DNA of 42,062 nucleotides from Actinoplanes palleronii (GTDB lineage: Bacteria; Actinomycetota; Actinomycetes; Mycobacteriales; Micromonosporaceae), in NCBI RefSeq assembly GCF_016862315.1, contig NZ_BOMS01000007.1:1-42062 (forward strand), read 5' to 3'. A program made the translations under genes and the position numbers. Positions 6,699 through 14,297 of this stretch are shown here, in pieces. The notes beneath the pieces were generated by a model. That model saw only the letters and a program-made list of their open reading frames with translations, did no database searches and had not been told where the DNA came from. Each line of letters opens with the position of its first letter. Position 1 is the stretch's first letter.

Positions 6699-6728
6699 GA
6701 TATGTGCCATCCACTGTGGAGTTATCAA
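6699..6728 (-). promoter_or_regulatory. Weak candidate internal promoter of tRNA array
   Basis: In a locally AT-rich gap, TTGATA (6728-6723, minus strand) precedes CATATC (6704-6699) by 18 bases. The -10 match is poor. A small palindrome, TCCACTGTGGA, sits in the spacer. It could drive the remaining 15 tRNAs. Confidence 0.25.
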
Positions 6729-6763
6729 GGATCGTGACCGCCGGTTTCCACCGCGGTCGGATG

Positions 6764-6835
6764 CACGGGCGGCAGGATTCGAACCCGCACCTGACAGATT
6801 TGGAGGCTGCCGCTCTACCGTTGAGCTACACCCGT
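6764..6835 (-). tRNA. tRNA-Trp (CCA)
   Basis: Acceptor ACGGGTG/CGCCCGT, D arm TAGCTCAACGGTAGAGC, anticodon loop CTCCAAA in a stem with one mismatch (C31-T39), T arm GCGGG with loop TTCGAAT. Discriminator G fits tryptophan. It is first in the array and separated from the rest by 117 bases. Confidence 0.85.
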
Positions 6836-6840
6836 AGGAG

Positions 6841-6877
6841 AAACAGAAAACCGCCCGGTCCCGGATCGGGAGGGCGG
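6841..6877 (-). terminator. Intrinsic terminator or attenuator upstream of tRNA array
   Basis: CCGCCC (6851-6856) pairs with GGGCGG (6872-6877) around an inner TCCCG/CGGGA stem. On the minus strand it is followed by TTTTCTGTTT. It lies only a few bases before tRNA-Trp and after the 53-codon ORF, so array transcription from the upstream promoter would have to pass it. Confidence 0.75.
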
Positions 6878-6885
6878 CTGAACGT

Positions 6886-6905
6886 CGCTAGCTGGAAAGC
6901 TAGCG
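6886..6905 (-). promoter_or_regulatory. Hairpin overlapping the stop of the 53-codon ORF
   Basis: CGCTAGC and GCTAGCG form a perfect 7-bp stem around a six-base loop. The small ORF's TAG stop lies in the first arm on the minus strand, so ribosomes finishing the ORF would disrupt it. Confidence 0.6.
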
Positions 6906-7061
6906 TCGCCACCGTCCCGTGTCGCGCTTCGGTTCGCCGAGAGCCAGAACGTCGCTGCTCAGGGCCCGCGGACTGGCGGCCAGGGATCGACCGGACCGTG
7001 CCATGACAGCCGCACCGCGCGGCTCAGGCCGCTGCGACATGATCGAAATCTGCCACTGCAT
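6900..7061 (-). CDS. Small ORF, 53 residues, leading the tRNA array
   Basis: The ORF starts MQWQISIMSQRPEP and ends with a basic tail (RDTGRWRRR). It has an ATG start, AGGGG nine bases upstream and a good promoter about 60 bases before it. Its stop lies in a hairpin and an intrinsic terminator follows, so it has the layout of a complete short gene. I recognise no family. It may be a free-standing small protein or a leader peptide controlling read-through into the tRNA array. Codon use is GC-rich but not strongly biased. Confidence 0.45.
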   Translation of the reverse strand: MQWQISIMSQRPEPRGAAVMARSGRSLAASPRALSSDVLALGEPKRDTGRWRR

Positions 7062-7125
7062 GATCGGTTTCCCCTTCCCTGATCAGTGCTTTCCGTTCGC
7101 CCCGACTGCCTCGGTGGTGATGACT

Positions 7126-7154
7126 ACGTTAGGCCCACTCCCCAAGACCGACAA
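7126..7154 (-). promoter_or_regulatory. Promoter for small ORF and possibly the tRNA array
   Basis: TTGTCG (7154-7149) and TAACGT (7131-7126) are 17 bases apart on the minus strand, a good principal-sigma match, preceded by AT-rich AATAAATGCG. It is the best promoter seen upstream of the array. Confidence 0.6.
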
Positions 7155-7298
7155 CGCATTTATTCGAGCAATTCTCGAGCCCACCACCCGCCGAGCTGGG
7201 CCCGATGCCGCTCAGCCCATCTTGATCTCGGTGGGGCCCTGCGGCCGTGGAATGGCGTCCGATGTGTTCGGGTGCGGGTGGGCGGGGGCGGCAGGAGT

Positions 7299-7421
7299 CC
7301 GCGCTCGGCGCTGAAGGGGCGGTGGAAGACCGCGCTCGGCGCTGAAGGGGCGGCGGAAGACCGCGCTCGGCACTGAAGGGGCGGCGGAAGACCGCGCTCG
7401 GCGCTGAAGGGGCGGCTGGGG
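7299..7421. repeat. 31-bp tandem repeat, four copies
   Basis: Units begin at 7299, 7330, 7361 and 7392 with core CGCTCGGCGCTGAAGGGGCGG. They differ at one or two positions, and the last unit diverges near its end. The period is not a multiple of three, so a coding repeat is unlikely. Confidence 0.9.
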
Positions 7422-7593
7422 TCCGCGGTGGGCCGGGTTCGGGGGTGGTGGCGGTCCGCGGTCGGGTGGTGCGTGCGGCTAGCGCCCCCAGGCGGGCGGC
7501 AGACGCACGCGATCCGGCAGCGCGGACTCTCACCGCCCTACCCCGGACCGACGGGCGCGGGAGGCGAGAGGCGGGCACTGGAGCGAGGGGAAG

Positions 7594-7607
7594 TTAGGCT
7601 AGCCTAA
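7594..7607. promoter_or_regulatory. DtxR/IdeR-type iron box
   Basis: TTAGGCTAGCCTAA is a perfect palindrome close to the known DtxR/IdeR operator (TTAGGTTAGGCTAACCTAA). It lies 34 bases before the siderophore-interacting protein start, so iron-dependent repression is expected. Confidence 0.8.
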
Positions 7608-7640
7608 GCAACTCGCGATGGTGGTCGAGAGGGTTGCGCA

Positions 7641-8480
7641 GTGAGTGAGTCACGCCTTCGGCAGCGGAAGCCGGTCGATCCGCATGTTCTGATGCTGGAG
7701 GTCACCGGGCAGCGCCGGGTGTCGCCGACCGTCGTCCGGGTCACGCTGGGTGGTGACGGGCTCGAGAGGTTCACGCCGCTCGGTTTCGACCAGTGGTTCC
7801 GGCTGTTCCTGCCGCGGGAGGGGCAGGAGACGCTGCGGCTGCCGACCCGGACGTCGAGCCTGTGGTACGCGCAGTACCTGGCCACGCCGAAGGCGAAGCG
7901 GCCGTGGGTGCGCAACTACACGGTGCGGGCGTTCGCGGACGGGCGGCTCGACGTGGACTTCGTCATTCACACCGACGCGGACGGGCGGTGCGGGCCGGCG
8001 ACCGCGTTCGCCCTGAACGCGAAGCCCGGCGACCAGGTCGGTCTGCTCGATCAGGGCACCAGCTACCACCCCCGAAGCGGGAACCCCCGCACCGAACCCG
8101 ACTGGACGCTGCTGGTCGCCGATGAGACCGGGCTGCCGGCGGTCGCCGGGATCTGCGGCTCGCTGCCGGCCGACGCCCGCGGTCTGGCCATCGTGGAGAT
8201 CCCGGTGGCGGCCGACGCGCAGGAGTTCGCCGTGCCGGCCGGGGTCACGGTGCGCTGGGTGGCGCGGGACGAGGCGGGCGCGGAGCACGCGGTGCCGGGC
8301 GGGCTGGCGCTGAGCGCGCTGCGGGATTCCACGCTGCCGGACGGCGCGGGCTATGCCTACCTGGTCGGCGAGTCCGCCCTGGCGACCGGTGCGCGGCGAT
8401 TCTTGATCGAGGAGCGCGGCTTCACCAAGCACCAGGTGGACTTCGTCGGCTACTGGCGGCACGGGCACGGCTACGTGTGA
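7641..8480 (+). CDS. Siderophore-interacting protein (ferric-siderophore reductase)
   Basis: The 279-residue protein fits the SIP/ViuB flavin reductase family, which releases iron from ferric siderophores in the cytoplasm. The N-terminal FAD-binding barrel includes the RNYTVRAF motif (about residue 92), followed by the linker GLLDQGTSY and the nucleotide-binding half with VADETGLPAVAGI. The C-terminal GESALATGARRFLIEERG/YWRHG is typical. The GTG start follows GAGAGG. The iron box upstream supports an iron-starvation role. No siderophore synthesis or uptake gene is adjacent in this window. Confidence 0.92.
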   Translation: MSESRLRQRKPVDPHVLMLEVTGQRRVSPTVVRVTLGGDGLERFTPLGFDQWFRLFLPREGQETLRLPTRTSSLWYAQYLATPKAKRPWVRNYTVRAFADGRLDVDFVIHTDADGRCGPATAFALNAKPGDQVGLLDQGTSYHPRSGNPRTEPDWTLLVADETGLPAVAGICGSLPADARGLAIVEIPVAADAQEFAVPAGVTVRWVARDEAGAEHAVPGGLALSALRDSTLPDGAGYAYLVGESALATGARRFLIEERGFTKHQVDFVGYWRHGHGYV

Positions 8481-8567
8481 GCCGATCAACGCGGCGCGGG
8501 CACGGCTATTCGCCACGCGGCGCGGGCACGGCGGCTATTTGCCGGCGGAACGGGTATGTAGACGGGC

Positions 8568-8804
8568 ATGAGTGATCTTGAGCCGGAGAGCTTCGCCGAG
8601 TTCGTGACCAGCGACGGCCCCGGGTCGGCGGATGTCGACGAGCAGCCGGTCGGCCCGCTGCCCGCCGACAAGGAGCCGCAGGGGCCACAGGACGTGCAGG
8701 AGCCGCCGGCCACCGACGACGAGCTGGAGGCCCGGCCCGGCTCGGAGAGCGACGTGGTCGAGCGCGGCACCGAGGACGAGCCGGACGAGGAGAACTACCG
8801 CTAG
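8568..8804 (+). CDS. Small acidic hypothetical protein
   Basis: A 78-residue, strongly acidic, proline-rich protein with no hydrophobic core, so probably disordered (MSDLEPESFAEF near the start and DEPDEENYR at the end). The ATG start is followed by an uninterrupted frame ending just before a strong terminator, which supports a real gene. No family is recognised. The stretch between the SIP gene and this one contains two copies of CGCGGCGCGGGCACGGC. Confidence 0.6.
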   Translation: MSDLEPESFAEFVTSDGPGSADVDEQPVGPLPADKEPQGPQDVQEPPATDDELEARPGSESDVVERGTEDEPDEENYR

Positions 8805-8814
8805 CCGACGAAAG

Positions 8815-8850
8815 AGAGCCGGGCCCGGTCAGCTGACGGGGCCCGGCTCT
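8815..8850 (+). terminator. Hairpin terminator
   Basis: AGAGCCGGGCCC (8815-8826) pairs perfectly with GGGCCCGGCTCT (8839-8850) around a 12-base loop, after the acidic protein gene. The stretch 8851-9016 beyond it holds only a marginal 29-codon ORF (8902-8991) and an AT-rich spot near 8980. Confidence 0.75.
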
Positions 8851-9016
8851 GACGCTCTGACCGCGACCACCCGCGGACATCGCCCCGGAGGGTTTTGCGT
8901 TATGGACGCGCCAGCGGCCAGCGAAACCCGGAGGGGTCCCGGCGGGAGCGACGATCTGTACCCCGGCGGACGCACGACATCAAGAATTTGATCTTGCGTT
9001 GAACCGCAACAGAACC

Positions 9017-10450
9017 TCAGACCTCGACCGGGCTGAGCTCCGGCAGGGCCACCGGTGTCGATGCGACCTCGGGCTTGCGGCCGGCCGGGACCAGCAGCGC
9101 GACCGCGAACGCCGCAGCGCTGGCCACCGCGAGCAGCAGGAACGCCTCGGTGTAACCCGATTCCGCGGGCAGGCCGCCGGCGCCGGGGTGTCCGGTCACG
9201 ACCGAGCTGACCACCGCCGTGCCGATCGACGCGCCGATGGTGCGGATGTTGGTGTTCATGCCGCTCGCCGCGCCGGTCTGGTGACGCGGCACGCTCTGCA
9301 CGATCAGGTTGATCATCGAGGAGTAGAGCAGGCCGAGTCCGATACCGAACAGCGCGCCGGTGAGCGCGACGATCGCCCGGCTGTCGTGGAGCAGCGCGAG
9401 GCTCAAGCAGGCGATCGTGCCGAGGCCGGCGCCCCAGAGCAGCTGGGCCTTGTTGCTGACCCAGCGGGTCAGCGGGCCGCTGAGCGAGCCGAACACCGCC
9501 ATGGCCACCATCATCGGCAGCATCAGCAGGCCGGCGGTGGTCACCGAGGCGCCGAAGCCGTAGCCGGTGCTCGCCGGGACCTGCATGAGCTGCGGCAGGA
9601 ACGCGAAGACGCCGAACATCGCGGCACCGAAGAGCAGCGACACCAGGTTGGTGGTCCAGACCGCGGGCAGGCGCATCATCCGCATGTCGATCAGGGGTTC
9701 GGTGGACCGGAGCTCGGCCACCATCCAGGCCGCGAACATCACGACCGCGAGGATCAACAACCCGACGGTACGACCGGAGCCCCAGCCCCAGGTCGCACCC
9801 TTGCTGAGCGGCAGCAGCAGCGCGACCAGCCAGCCGGCCAGCAACGTCGCGGAGAACCAGTTGATCCGGCCCTTGACCCCGGCCGGCGACGGCGGAACGA
9901 CCCGCCAGGCGAGCACCGCGACGGCGGTCACCGCGATCATCGGGATCCAGAACAGCCAGCGCCAGTCGAGCACGCCGACGATCGGGCCGGCCAGCACGAT
10001 GCCGAGGCCGGAGCCGCTGGCGATGACCGCGGCCAGGATGCCGATCGCGGAGCCGACCCGCTCGGGCGGGTAGACGTCGCGGATGATGCCGAAGGAGACC
10101 GGGAAGACGGCGGCGCCGAGGCCCTGCACGACGCGGGCGATGATCAGCACGGTCACGTTCGGGGCGACCGCGGCGAGCAGGCAGCCCAGCGCGATGGCGC
10201 CGAGCGCGACCAGCAGCGTCCGGTCCTTGCCGATCATGTCGGCGATCCGGCCCATCAGCGGGGTGGCGACCGAGGCGGAGAGCAGCCAGGCGGTGAGCAC
10301 CCAGGTGACCGTGCCGGTGGTGGTGTGCAGGTCCTGCTGGATGGTGGGCAGCACCGGGGTCACCAGGGACTGCATGAGGGCGAACGCGGCGGCGGCCGCG
10401 GCCAGCACGGAGAAGGTGACGCGCGGGGTCGCCTGGTAAAGTCGAGGCAT
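9017..10450 (-). CDS. DHA2-family MFS drug exporter
   Basis: A 477-residue protein with about 14 hydrophobic segments and DHA2 hallmarks: TPVLPTIQQDL in helix 1, WVLTAWLLSASVATPLMGRIADMIGKDR spanning helices 2-3, and the antiporter-motif region GSGLGIVLAGPIVG near residue 150. It is divergent from a TetR gene, whose product probably represses it. The ATG at 10450 has GGAGG only one base away and a TANNNT hexamer (TAATCT) six bases further up, so the mRNA may be almost leaderless. The substrate is unknown. Confidence 0.9.
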   Translation of the reverse strand: MPRLYQATPRVTFSVLAAAAAAFALMQSLVTPVLPTIQQDLHTTTGTVTWVLTAWLLSASVATPLMGRIADMIGKDRTLLVALGAIALGCLLAAVAPNVTVLIIARVVQGLGAAVFPVSFGIIRDVYPPERVGSAIGILAAVIASGSGLGIVLAGPIVGVLDWRWLFWIPMIAVTAVAVLAWRVVPPSPAGVKGRINWFSATLLAGWLVALLLPLSKGATWGWGSGRTVGLLILAVVMFAAWMVAELRSTEPLIDMRMMRLPAVWTTNLVSLLFGAAMFGVFAFLPQLMQVPASTGYGFGASVTTAGLLMLPMMVAMAVFGSLSGPLTRWVSNKAQLLWGAGLGTIACLSLALLHDSRAIVALTGALFGIGLGLLYSSMINLIVQSVPRHQTGAASGMNTNIRTIGASIGTAVVSSVVTGHPGAGGLPAESGYTEAFLLLAVASAAAFAVALLVPAGRKPEVASTPVALPELSPVEV

Positions 10451-10485
10451 GCCTCCAGATTAGCGGAGGGGTGCCTCCGGTTAGC
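10451..10485. promoter_or_regulatory. Operator region of divergent MFS/TetR pair
   Basis: GCCTCCAGATTAGC (10451-10464) and GCCTCCGGTTAGC (10473-10485) are direct repeats 22 bp apart, two helical turns. CGGAGG (10464-10469) and CCTCCG (10474-10479) also form an inverted repeat. They overlap the likely MFS promoter. Confidence 0.55.
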
Positions 10486-10526
10486 AAGCCGATTACCGCC
10501 GGGGGTGATGTGAGGAGGGTCTCCCC

Positions 10527-11090
10527 ATGCAGGATGTGCCGGTTTCGGTGCGCCGCCCCCAACGGGCCGACGCGCGCCGCAACTTCGACGCGCTGCTCGC
10601 CGCCGCGCGCGAGATCTTCGCGGAGAGCAGCACCGACGCGTCGCTCGAGGAGATCGCCCGGCGGGCCGGGGTGGGCATCGGCACGCTGTACCGCAACTTC
10701 CCGACCCGGCGTGACCTGTTCGAGGCGGTCTACGTCGAGGAGATCAACCAGCTGAGCGTCGTCGCCGAGACGGTCGCCGACCTGCCGCCGTGGGAGGCGC
10801 TGCGGGCCTGGCTGGACCGTTTCGTGGGCTACGTGGTCACCAAACGCGCCGTGATGGACGCGCTGAACCGTGACTCCGAGCTGTTCACGTCGTGCCGGGT
10901 CGCGATGTACCGGGCCGGCGAGCCGCTGCTGGAGCGGGCCCGGGCGGCCGGCGAGGTGCGCCCGGACGCGAGCTTCGACGACGTGCTGCGGATGATCTCC
11001 GGGCTGGTCTCCGGCGCGTTCGTCGACGAGGCCCAGCGCGACCGGGTGCTGGCCTTCGCCCTGGACGGGATACGCAACCGCCCCCGGTGA
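10527..11090 (+). CDS. TetR-family repressor
   Basis: A 187-residue regulator. The N-terminal helix-turn-helix reads ASLEEIARRAGVGIGTLYRNFPTRRDLFEAV around residues 36-67, a textbook TetR domain. The C-terminal half resembles the SbtR-type ligand domain (AFVDEAQRDRVLAFALDGI at the end). GGAGGG precedes ATG 10527 at good spacing. It is divergent from the MFS gene across 76 bases containing repeats, so it likely represses the exporter and itself until an exported drug binds. Confidence 0.92.
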   Translation: MQDVPVSVRRPQRADARRNFDALLAAAREIFAESSTDASLEEIARRAGVGIGTLYRNFPTRRDLFEAVYVEEINQLSVVAETVADLPPWEALRAWLDRFVGYVVTKRAVMDALNRDSELFTSCRVAMYRAGEPLLERARAAGEVRPDASFDDVLRMISGLVSGAFVDEAQRDRVLAFALDGIRNRPR

Positions 11091-11103
11091 CTCCCGGGGG
11101 CGG
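11078..11103. terminator. Bidirectional hairpin between TetR and catalase genes
   Basis: CCGCCCCCGG (11078-11087) pairs with CCGGGGGCGG (11094-11103) around a six-base loop. It overlaps the TetR stop codon and serves the two convergent genes. Confidence 0.7.
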
Positions 11104-11123
11104 CGCGGTGGCCGGACGAGAAA

Positions 11124-12647
11124 TCAGGCCTTGTCCTGGGCGGCGGACCGGGCCGGGTTCGCCTGCTGGGCGGCCTTGGGGTCCTTCTCGTGCTGCTTGG
11201 CGCGCACGCCGGCCTCGATCCGGTCGCCGAGGCTCTTGTCGACCTGGTGCCAGTACTCGAACGCGCGCAGCAGGATCGGCTCGCTGACGCCGTTGAGCAG
11301 GTGACCGACGATGTTGGTGACCAGCCGGTCGCGTTCCGCGTCGTTGAGCACGTCGCGGACCAGGGTGCCGGGCTGGCCCCAGTCGTCGTCCTGGGCGTGC
11401 GGGGTGGCCGCGGACCGGACCATCTCGCCGTCGGCGTACCACTTGCCGCCGTCGTCGGTCAGCGCCGGGTTGGCCTGCGGGCCGCCGTACGAGTTCGGCG
11501 CGTACACCGGATCGGTCACGTTCCGGATCCGCATCGCGCCGTCCTTGGAGTACGAGTGCGTCTCCACCTTCGGCGAGTTCACCGGGATCTGCTTGTAGTT
11601 GACGCCGAGCCGGGCCCGGTGCGCGTCGGAGTAGCTGAACCCGCGCGCCAGCAGCATCTTGTCCGGTGACAGCCCGGTGCCGGGCACCACGTTGTTCGGT
11701 TCGAACGCGGCCTGTTCCATCTCGGTGTGGTAGTCGGTGACGTTGCGGTTCAGGGTCAGCTTGCCGACCTCCCGCAGCGGGTAGTCGCCGTGCGGCCACA
11801 CCTTGGTCAGGTCGAACGGGTTGAACCGGTACGTCTTCGCGTCCTCGAACGGCATCACCTGCACGTGCAGCGTCCAGCTCGGGAACTCCCCGCCGGCGAT
11901 GTGGTCGAACAGGTCGCGCTGGTGGTAGTCGGTGTCCATGGCCGCCATCTGGTCACCCTCGTCCTGGGTGAACGTCTCGACGCCCTGGTCGGTCTTGAAG
12001 TGGTACTTCACCCAGTGGCGCTCGCCCTGCGCGTTGATCCACAGGTAGGTGTGGCTGCCGTAGCCGTTCATGTGCCGCCAGGTGCGCGGAATGCCGCGGT
12101 CACCCATCAGCCAGGTGACCTGGTGGGCGGACTCCGGTGACAGCGTCCAGAAGTCCCACTGCATGTCGTGGTCACGCAGGTTGTTGTCGGCGCGGCGCTT
12201 CTGCGACCGGATGAAGTGCTGGAACTTCATCGGGTCCTTGATGAAGAAGACCGGCGTGTTGTTGCCGACGATGTCCAGGTTGCCGTCGGTGGTGTAGAAC
12301 TTCACCGCGAAACCGCGCGGGTCCCGCCAGGTGTCCGGGCTGCCCCGCTCGCCGGCGACGGTGGAGAACCGGATCAGCGTCTCGGTCTCGGCGCCGGGCT
12401 GGAACACCGCGGCCCGGGTCAGGGCGCTCACGTCCTGGGTGACCTGGAAGGTGCCGAACGCGCCGCCGCCCTTGGCGTGCGGCTGGCGCTCCGGGATCCG
12501 CTCCCGGTTGAAGTTGGCCATCTGCTCGATCAGGTAGTGGTCCTGCAGCAGCAGCGGGCCGTCCGGTCCGACGGTGAGCGAGTGTTCGTCGCTGGCGACC
12601 GGAATGCCGGCGTCCGTAGTGGTCGGCGGGCGTTCTGATGGGCTCAC
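11124..12647 (-). CDS. katA: Monofunctional haem catalase
   Basis: The 507-residue protein is a small-subunit typical catalase that dismutates hydrogen peroxide. The distal haem histidine is H57 in [34 protein letters not shown], the distal asparagine region [15 protein letters not shown] and the proximal haem tyrosine signature [15 protein letters not shown] are all intact. The GTG start at 12647 lies nine bases after GGGAGG. No OxyR, FurA or PerR gene is adjacent. The upstream region has a CTGGA/TCCAG inverted repeat near 12706-12720 that may be regulatory. Confidence 0.96.
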   Translation of the reverse strand: MSPSERPPTTTDAGIPVASDEHSLTVGPDGPLLLQDHYLIEQMANFNRERIPERQPHAKGGGAFGTFQVTQDVSALTRAAVFQPGAETETLIRFSTVAGERGSPDTWRDPRGFAVKFYTTDGNLDIVGNNTPVFFIKDPMKFQHFIRSQKRRADNNLRDHDMQWDFWTLSPESAHQVTWLMGDRGIPRTWRHMNGYGSHTYLWINAQGERHWVKYHFKTDQGVETFTQDEGDQMAAMDTDYHQRDLFDHIAGGEFPSWTLHVQVMPFEDAKTYRFNPFDLTKVWPHGDYPLREVGKLTLNRNVTDYHTEMEQAAFEPNNVVPGTGLSPDKMLLARGFSYSDAHRARLGVNYKQIPVNSPKVETHSYSKDGAMRIRNVTDPVYAPNSYGGPQANPALTDDGGKWYADGEMVRSAATPHAQDDDWGQPGTLVRDVLNDAERDRLVTNIVGHLLNGVSEPILLRAFEYWHQVDKSLGDRIEAGVRAKQHEKDPKAAQQANPARSAAQDKA

Positions 12648-12722
12648 GAGAAGAACCTCCCTTTCCTGAACAGGGGATACCCGGTCTCAGCACGCTAAAC
12701 CTTGATCTGGAACAGCTCCAGT

Positions 12723-12872
12723 TCAGTGCACGGGCGGCGTCAGTCGACGACGAAGGACGGCGAGGTGACCTGCGGCGAGGCGGTCGCCGGCGGCGGTCGC
12801 GGCGTGGGCCGGTGCCGGGGCGGCCAGCGCCCCCGCAACCAGAACGCTACCGAGCAGGACTCGACATCTCAT
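12723..12872 (-). CDS. Possible small secreted peptide (49 residues)
   Basis: The ORF starts MRCRVLLGSVLVAGALAAP and continues to a probable signal peptidase I site (APAHA, then ATAAG), leaving about 24 residues rich in arginine and leucine. The basic start, hydrophobic core and AxA site are convincing as a signal sequence. No strong ribosome-binding site is visible, and the start overlaps the end of the YhhN gene by 26 bases. It could be a small exported peptide, a truncated gene or chance. Confidence 0.4.
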   Translation of the reverse strand: MRCRVLLGSVLVAGALAAPAPAHAATAAGDRLAAGHLAVLRRRLTPPVH

Positions 12873-13473
12873 GACTGTCGAGTCGGTGCGCCGGGCCCGG
12901 AACTGAGCCGGTGACGATCAGGGCGAGCGCCGCCGCGTACGTGGTCATCACCAGCACCCCGGCGGCGGGCAGCTCGATCCCGGCCGCGCCCGCGCCGATC
13001 ATCAGGTCGGAGAGCAGGAACAACGCGCCACCGGCCGCGGTGCGCCGGGAGACCCCGGTGGCCGCGGCCGCCATCGCGGTCAGCGCCAGGCTGTAGACCA
13101 GCACCGGCACCCGCAGGTCACCGAGGCGACTCCACAGCAGCGCGTTGACCCCGGCCCAGAGCACCGCGTAGGCCAGCACGGCGGCCAGCGGCGGCCGGGC
13201 GCGCTTGAGGAACGCGGTGAGCAGGCAGAGCTGGGTGCCGAGGAAGAAACCCATCCCGGCCAGGAAAGCCGGGGTGCCCGGGATCAGCAGTGCGATGTCG
13301 CCGAGCGTGGCGAGGACCAGCGCCGCGGCCAGACTTTTGTCAGCTTTTTTATAGATGTGAAGGAGCAAAAGGGGCGCCAGGAGCGGCTTCGTGATCCATT
13401 GCAGGGCGGTCCAGTCCAGCGCGACCGCGGCCACCTCGATGATCGCGACGGCGGCAAAGAGCGTGATCCTCAC
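12847..13473 (-). CDS. YhhN-family lysoplasmalogenase-like membrane protein
   Basis: A 208-residue protein with about eight hydrophobic helices and YhhN/TMEM86 motifs: WITKPLLAPLLLLHIYKK, then LGDIALLI, GMGFFLGTQLCLLTAF and FLLSDLMIGAG. The conserved aspartates (LGD, LSD) are present. Family members hydrolyse the vinyl-ether bond of lysoplasmalogens. The GTG start overlaps the hydroxylase stop (GTGA at 13470-13473), so the two are translationally coupled. Together with the upstream hydroxylase and FadR-like regulator this suggests ether-lipid or fatty-acid modification, which is inference. Confidence 0.85.
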   Translation of the reverse strand: MRITLFAAVAIIEVAAVALDWTALQWITKPLLAPLLLLHIYKKADKSLAAALVLATLGDIALLIPGTPAFLAGMGFFLGTQLCLLTAFLKRARPPLAAVLAYAVLWAGVNALLWSRLGDLRVPVLVYSLALTAMAAAATGVSRRTAAGGALFLLSDLMIGAGAAGIELPAAGVLVMTTYAAALALIVTGSVPGPAHRLDSHEMSSPAR

Positions 13474-14297
13474 GTGGCGGGCTGCCAGCCCGGGCGGCCG
13501 AACACGTAACCGAGGCGGGCCCGCCAGCTCGTCGCGGTGCGCAGGTCCCGCCAGATCGCGTGGTACTCGTGCGTCGCCACCCGCAGCGGGTTGTAGGTGC
13601 TGATATTGCTGGTCAGGCCGTACCTGACCTTCTCGCCCTCGGGTTCGAAGGAGCGGAACAGCCGGTCCCAGACGATCAGGATGCCGCCGTAGTTGCGGTC
13701 CAGGTAGGGGTCGTTCGAGCCGTGGTGCACCCGGTGGTGCGACGGGGTGTTGAGGAACCACTCGACCGGCCTGGGCAGACGGTCGATCCGCTCGGTGTGC
13801 AGGAAGAACTGGTACGCCAGGCTGATCGACTGCTGCAGGAAGATCATCCACGGCGGCATCCCGAGCAGCGCCAGGGGCAGCCAGAACGGCAGCGAGGTCA
13901 TCGGGGTCCAGCTCTGCCGCAGCGCGGTGGACAGGTTGTAGAACTGACTGGAGTGGTGCACCACGTGACTGGCCCAGAGCACCCGGACCTCGTGGTGCAG
14001 CCGGTGGAACCAGTAGTAGGCCAGGTCGTCGGCGAAGAACAGCAGCACCCAGACCCACCAGTGGCTCGGGTCCAGCTTGAACGGGCTGAGCACGTACAGC
14101 CCGGCGTACAGCACCGCGGTGAACAGCTTCCACGGCACGCCGATCACCTGGCTGCCGGCACCCATCGACAGGCTGGTGGCGGTGTCGCGGGCCTCGTACC
14201 CGCGCTCCTCGTCGTCCGGCAGGAACCGGTAGGACAGCACCTCCATCACGATGAGCAGCAGGAACGCCGGGACGGCGTAGAGCACGGCGGGGATCAT
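13470..14297 (-). CDS. Sterol desaturase / fatty acid hydroxylase family protein
   Basis: A 275-residue integral membrane di-iron enzyme. The histidine clusters are visible as FHRLHHE, HVVHHSSQ and HHRVHHGSN, with N-terminal and central hydrophobic helices. The family hydroxylates or desaturates lipid chains or sterols in the membrane. ATG 14297 follows AAGGAG and overlaps the regulator's stop (ATGA 14294-14297). Its own stop overlaps the YhhN start. The exact substrate is not predictable. Confidence 0.92.
   Translation of the reverse strand: MIPAVLYAVPAFLLLIVMEVLSYRFLPDDEERGYEARDTATSLSMGAGSQVIGVPWKLFTAVLYAGLYVLSPFKLDPSHWWVWVLLFFADDLAYYWFHRLHHEVRVLWASHVVHHSSQFYNLSTALRQSWTPMTSLPFWLPLALLGMPPWMIFLQQSISLAYQFFLHTERIDRLPRPVEWFLNTPSHHRVHHGSNDPYLDRNYGGILIVWDRLFRSFEPEGEKVRYGLTSNISTYNPLRVATHEYHAIWRDLRTATSWRARLGYVFGRPGWQPAT

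Larger units (their letters stand above)
7062..7593. other. Long intergenic region between small ORF and SIP gene
   Basis: This interval holds the minus-strand promoter at 7126-7154 with AT-rich sequence upstream of its -35, the 31-bp tandem repeats at 7299-7421 and no convincing coding region. The remaining G/C-rich sequence (7422-7590) shows no feature I can support before the iron box. Confidence 0.6.

Noticed and set aside
5393..6714. Several overlapping ORFs of 60-120 codons across the tRNA cluster
   Set aside because: They translate tRNA gene sequence (for example repeated GFEPA/FESGR words from the T-loop) and are not protein genes.
7299..7421. CRISPR array
   Set aside because: The 31-bp units are directly adjacent with no unique spacers, and no cas genes are present.
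8902..8991. A 29-codon ORF with GGAGG upstream
   Set aside because: It is short, has neither a hydrophobic segment nor a recognisable motif, and lies in a region rich in GC repeats. Support is too weak to annotate.
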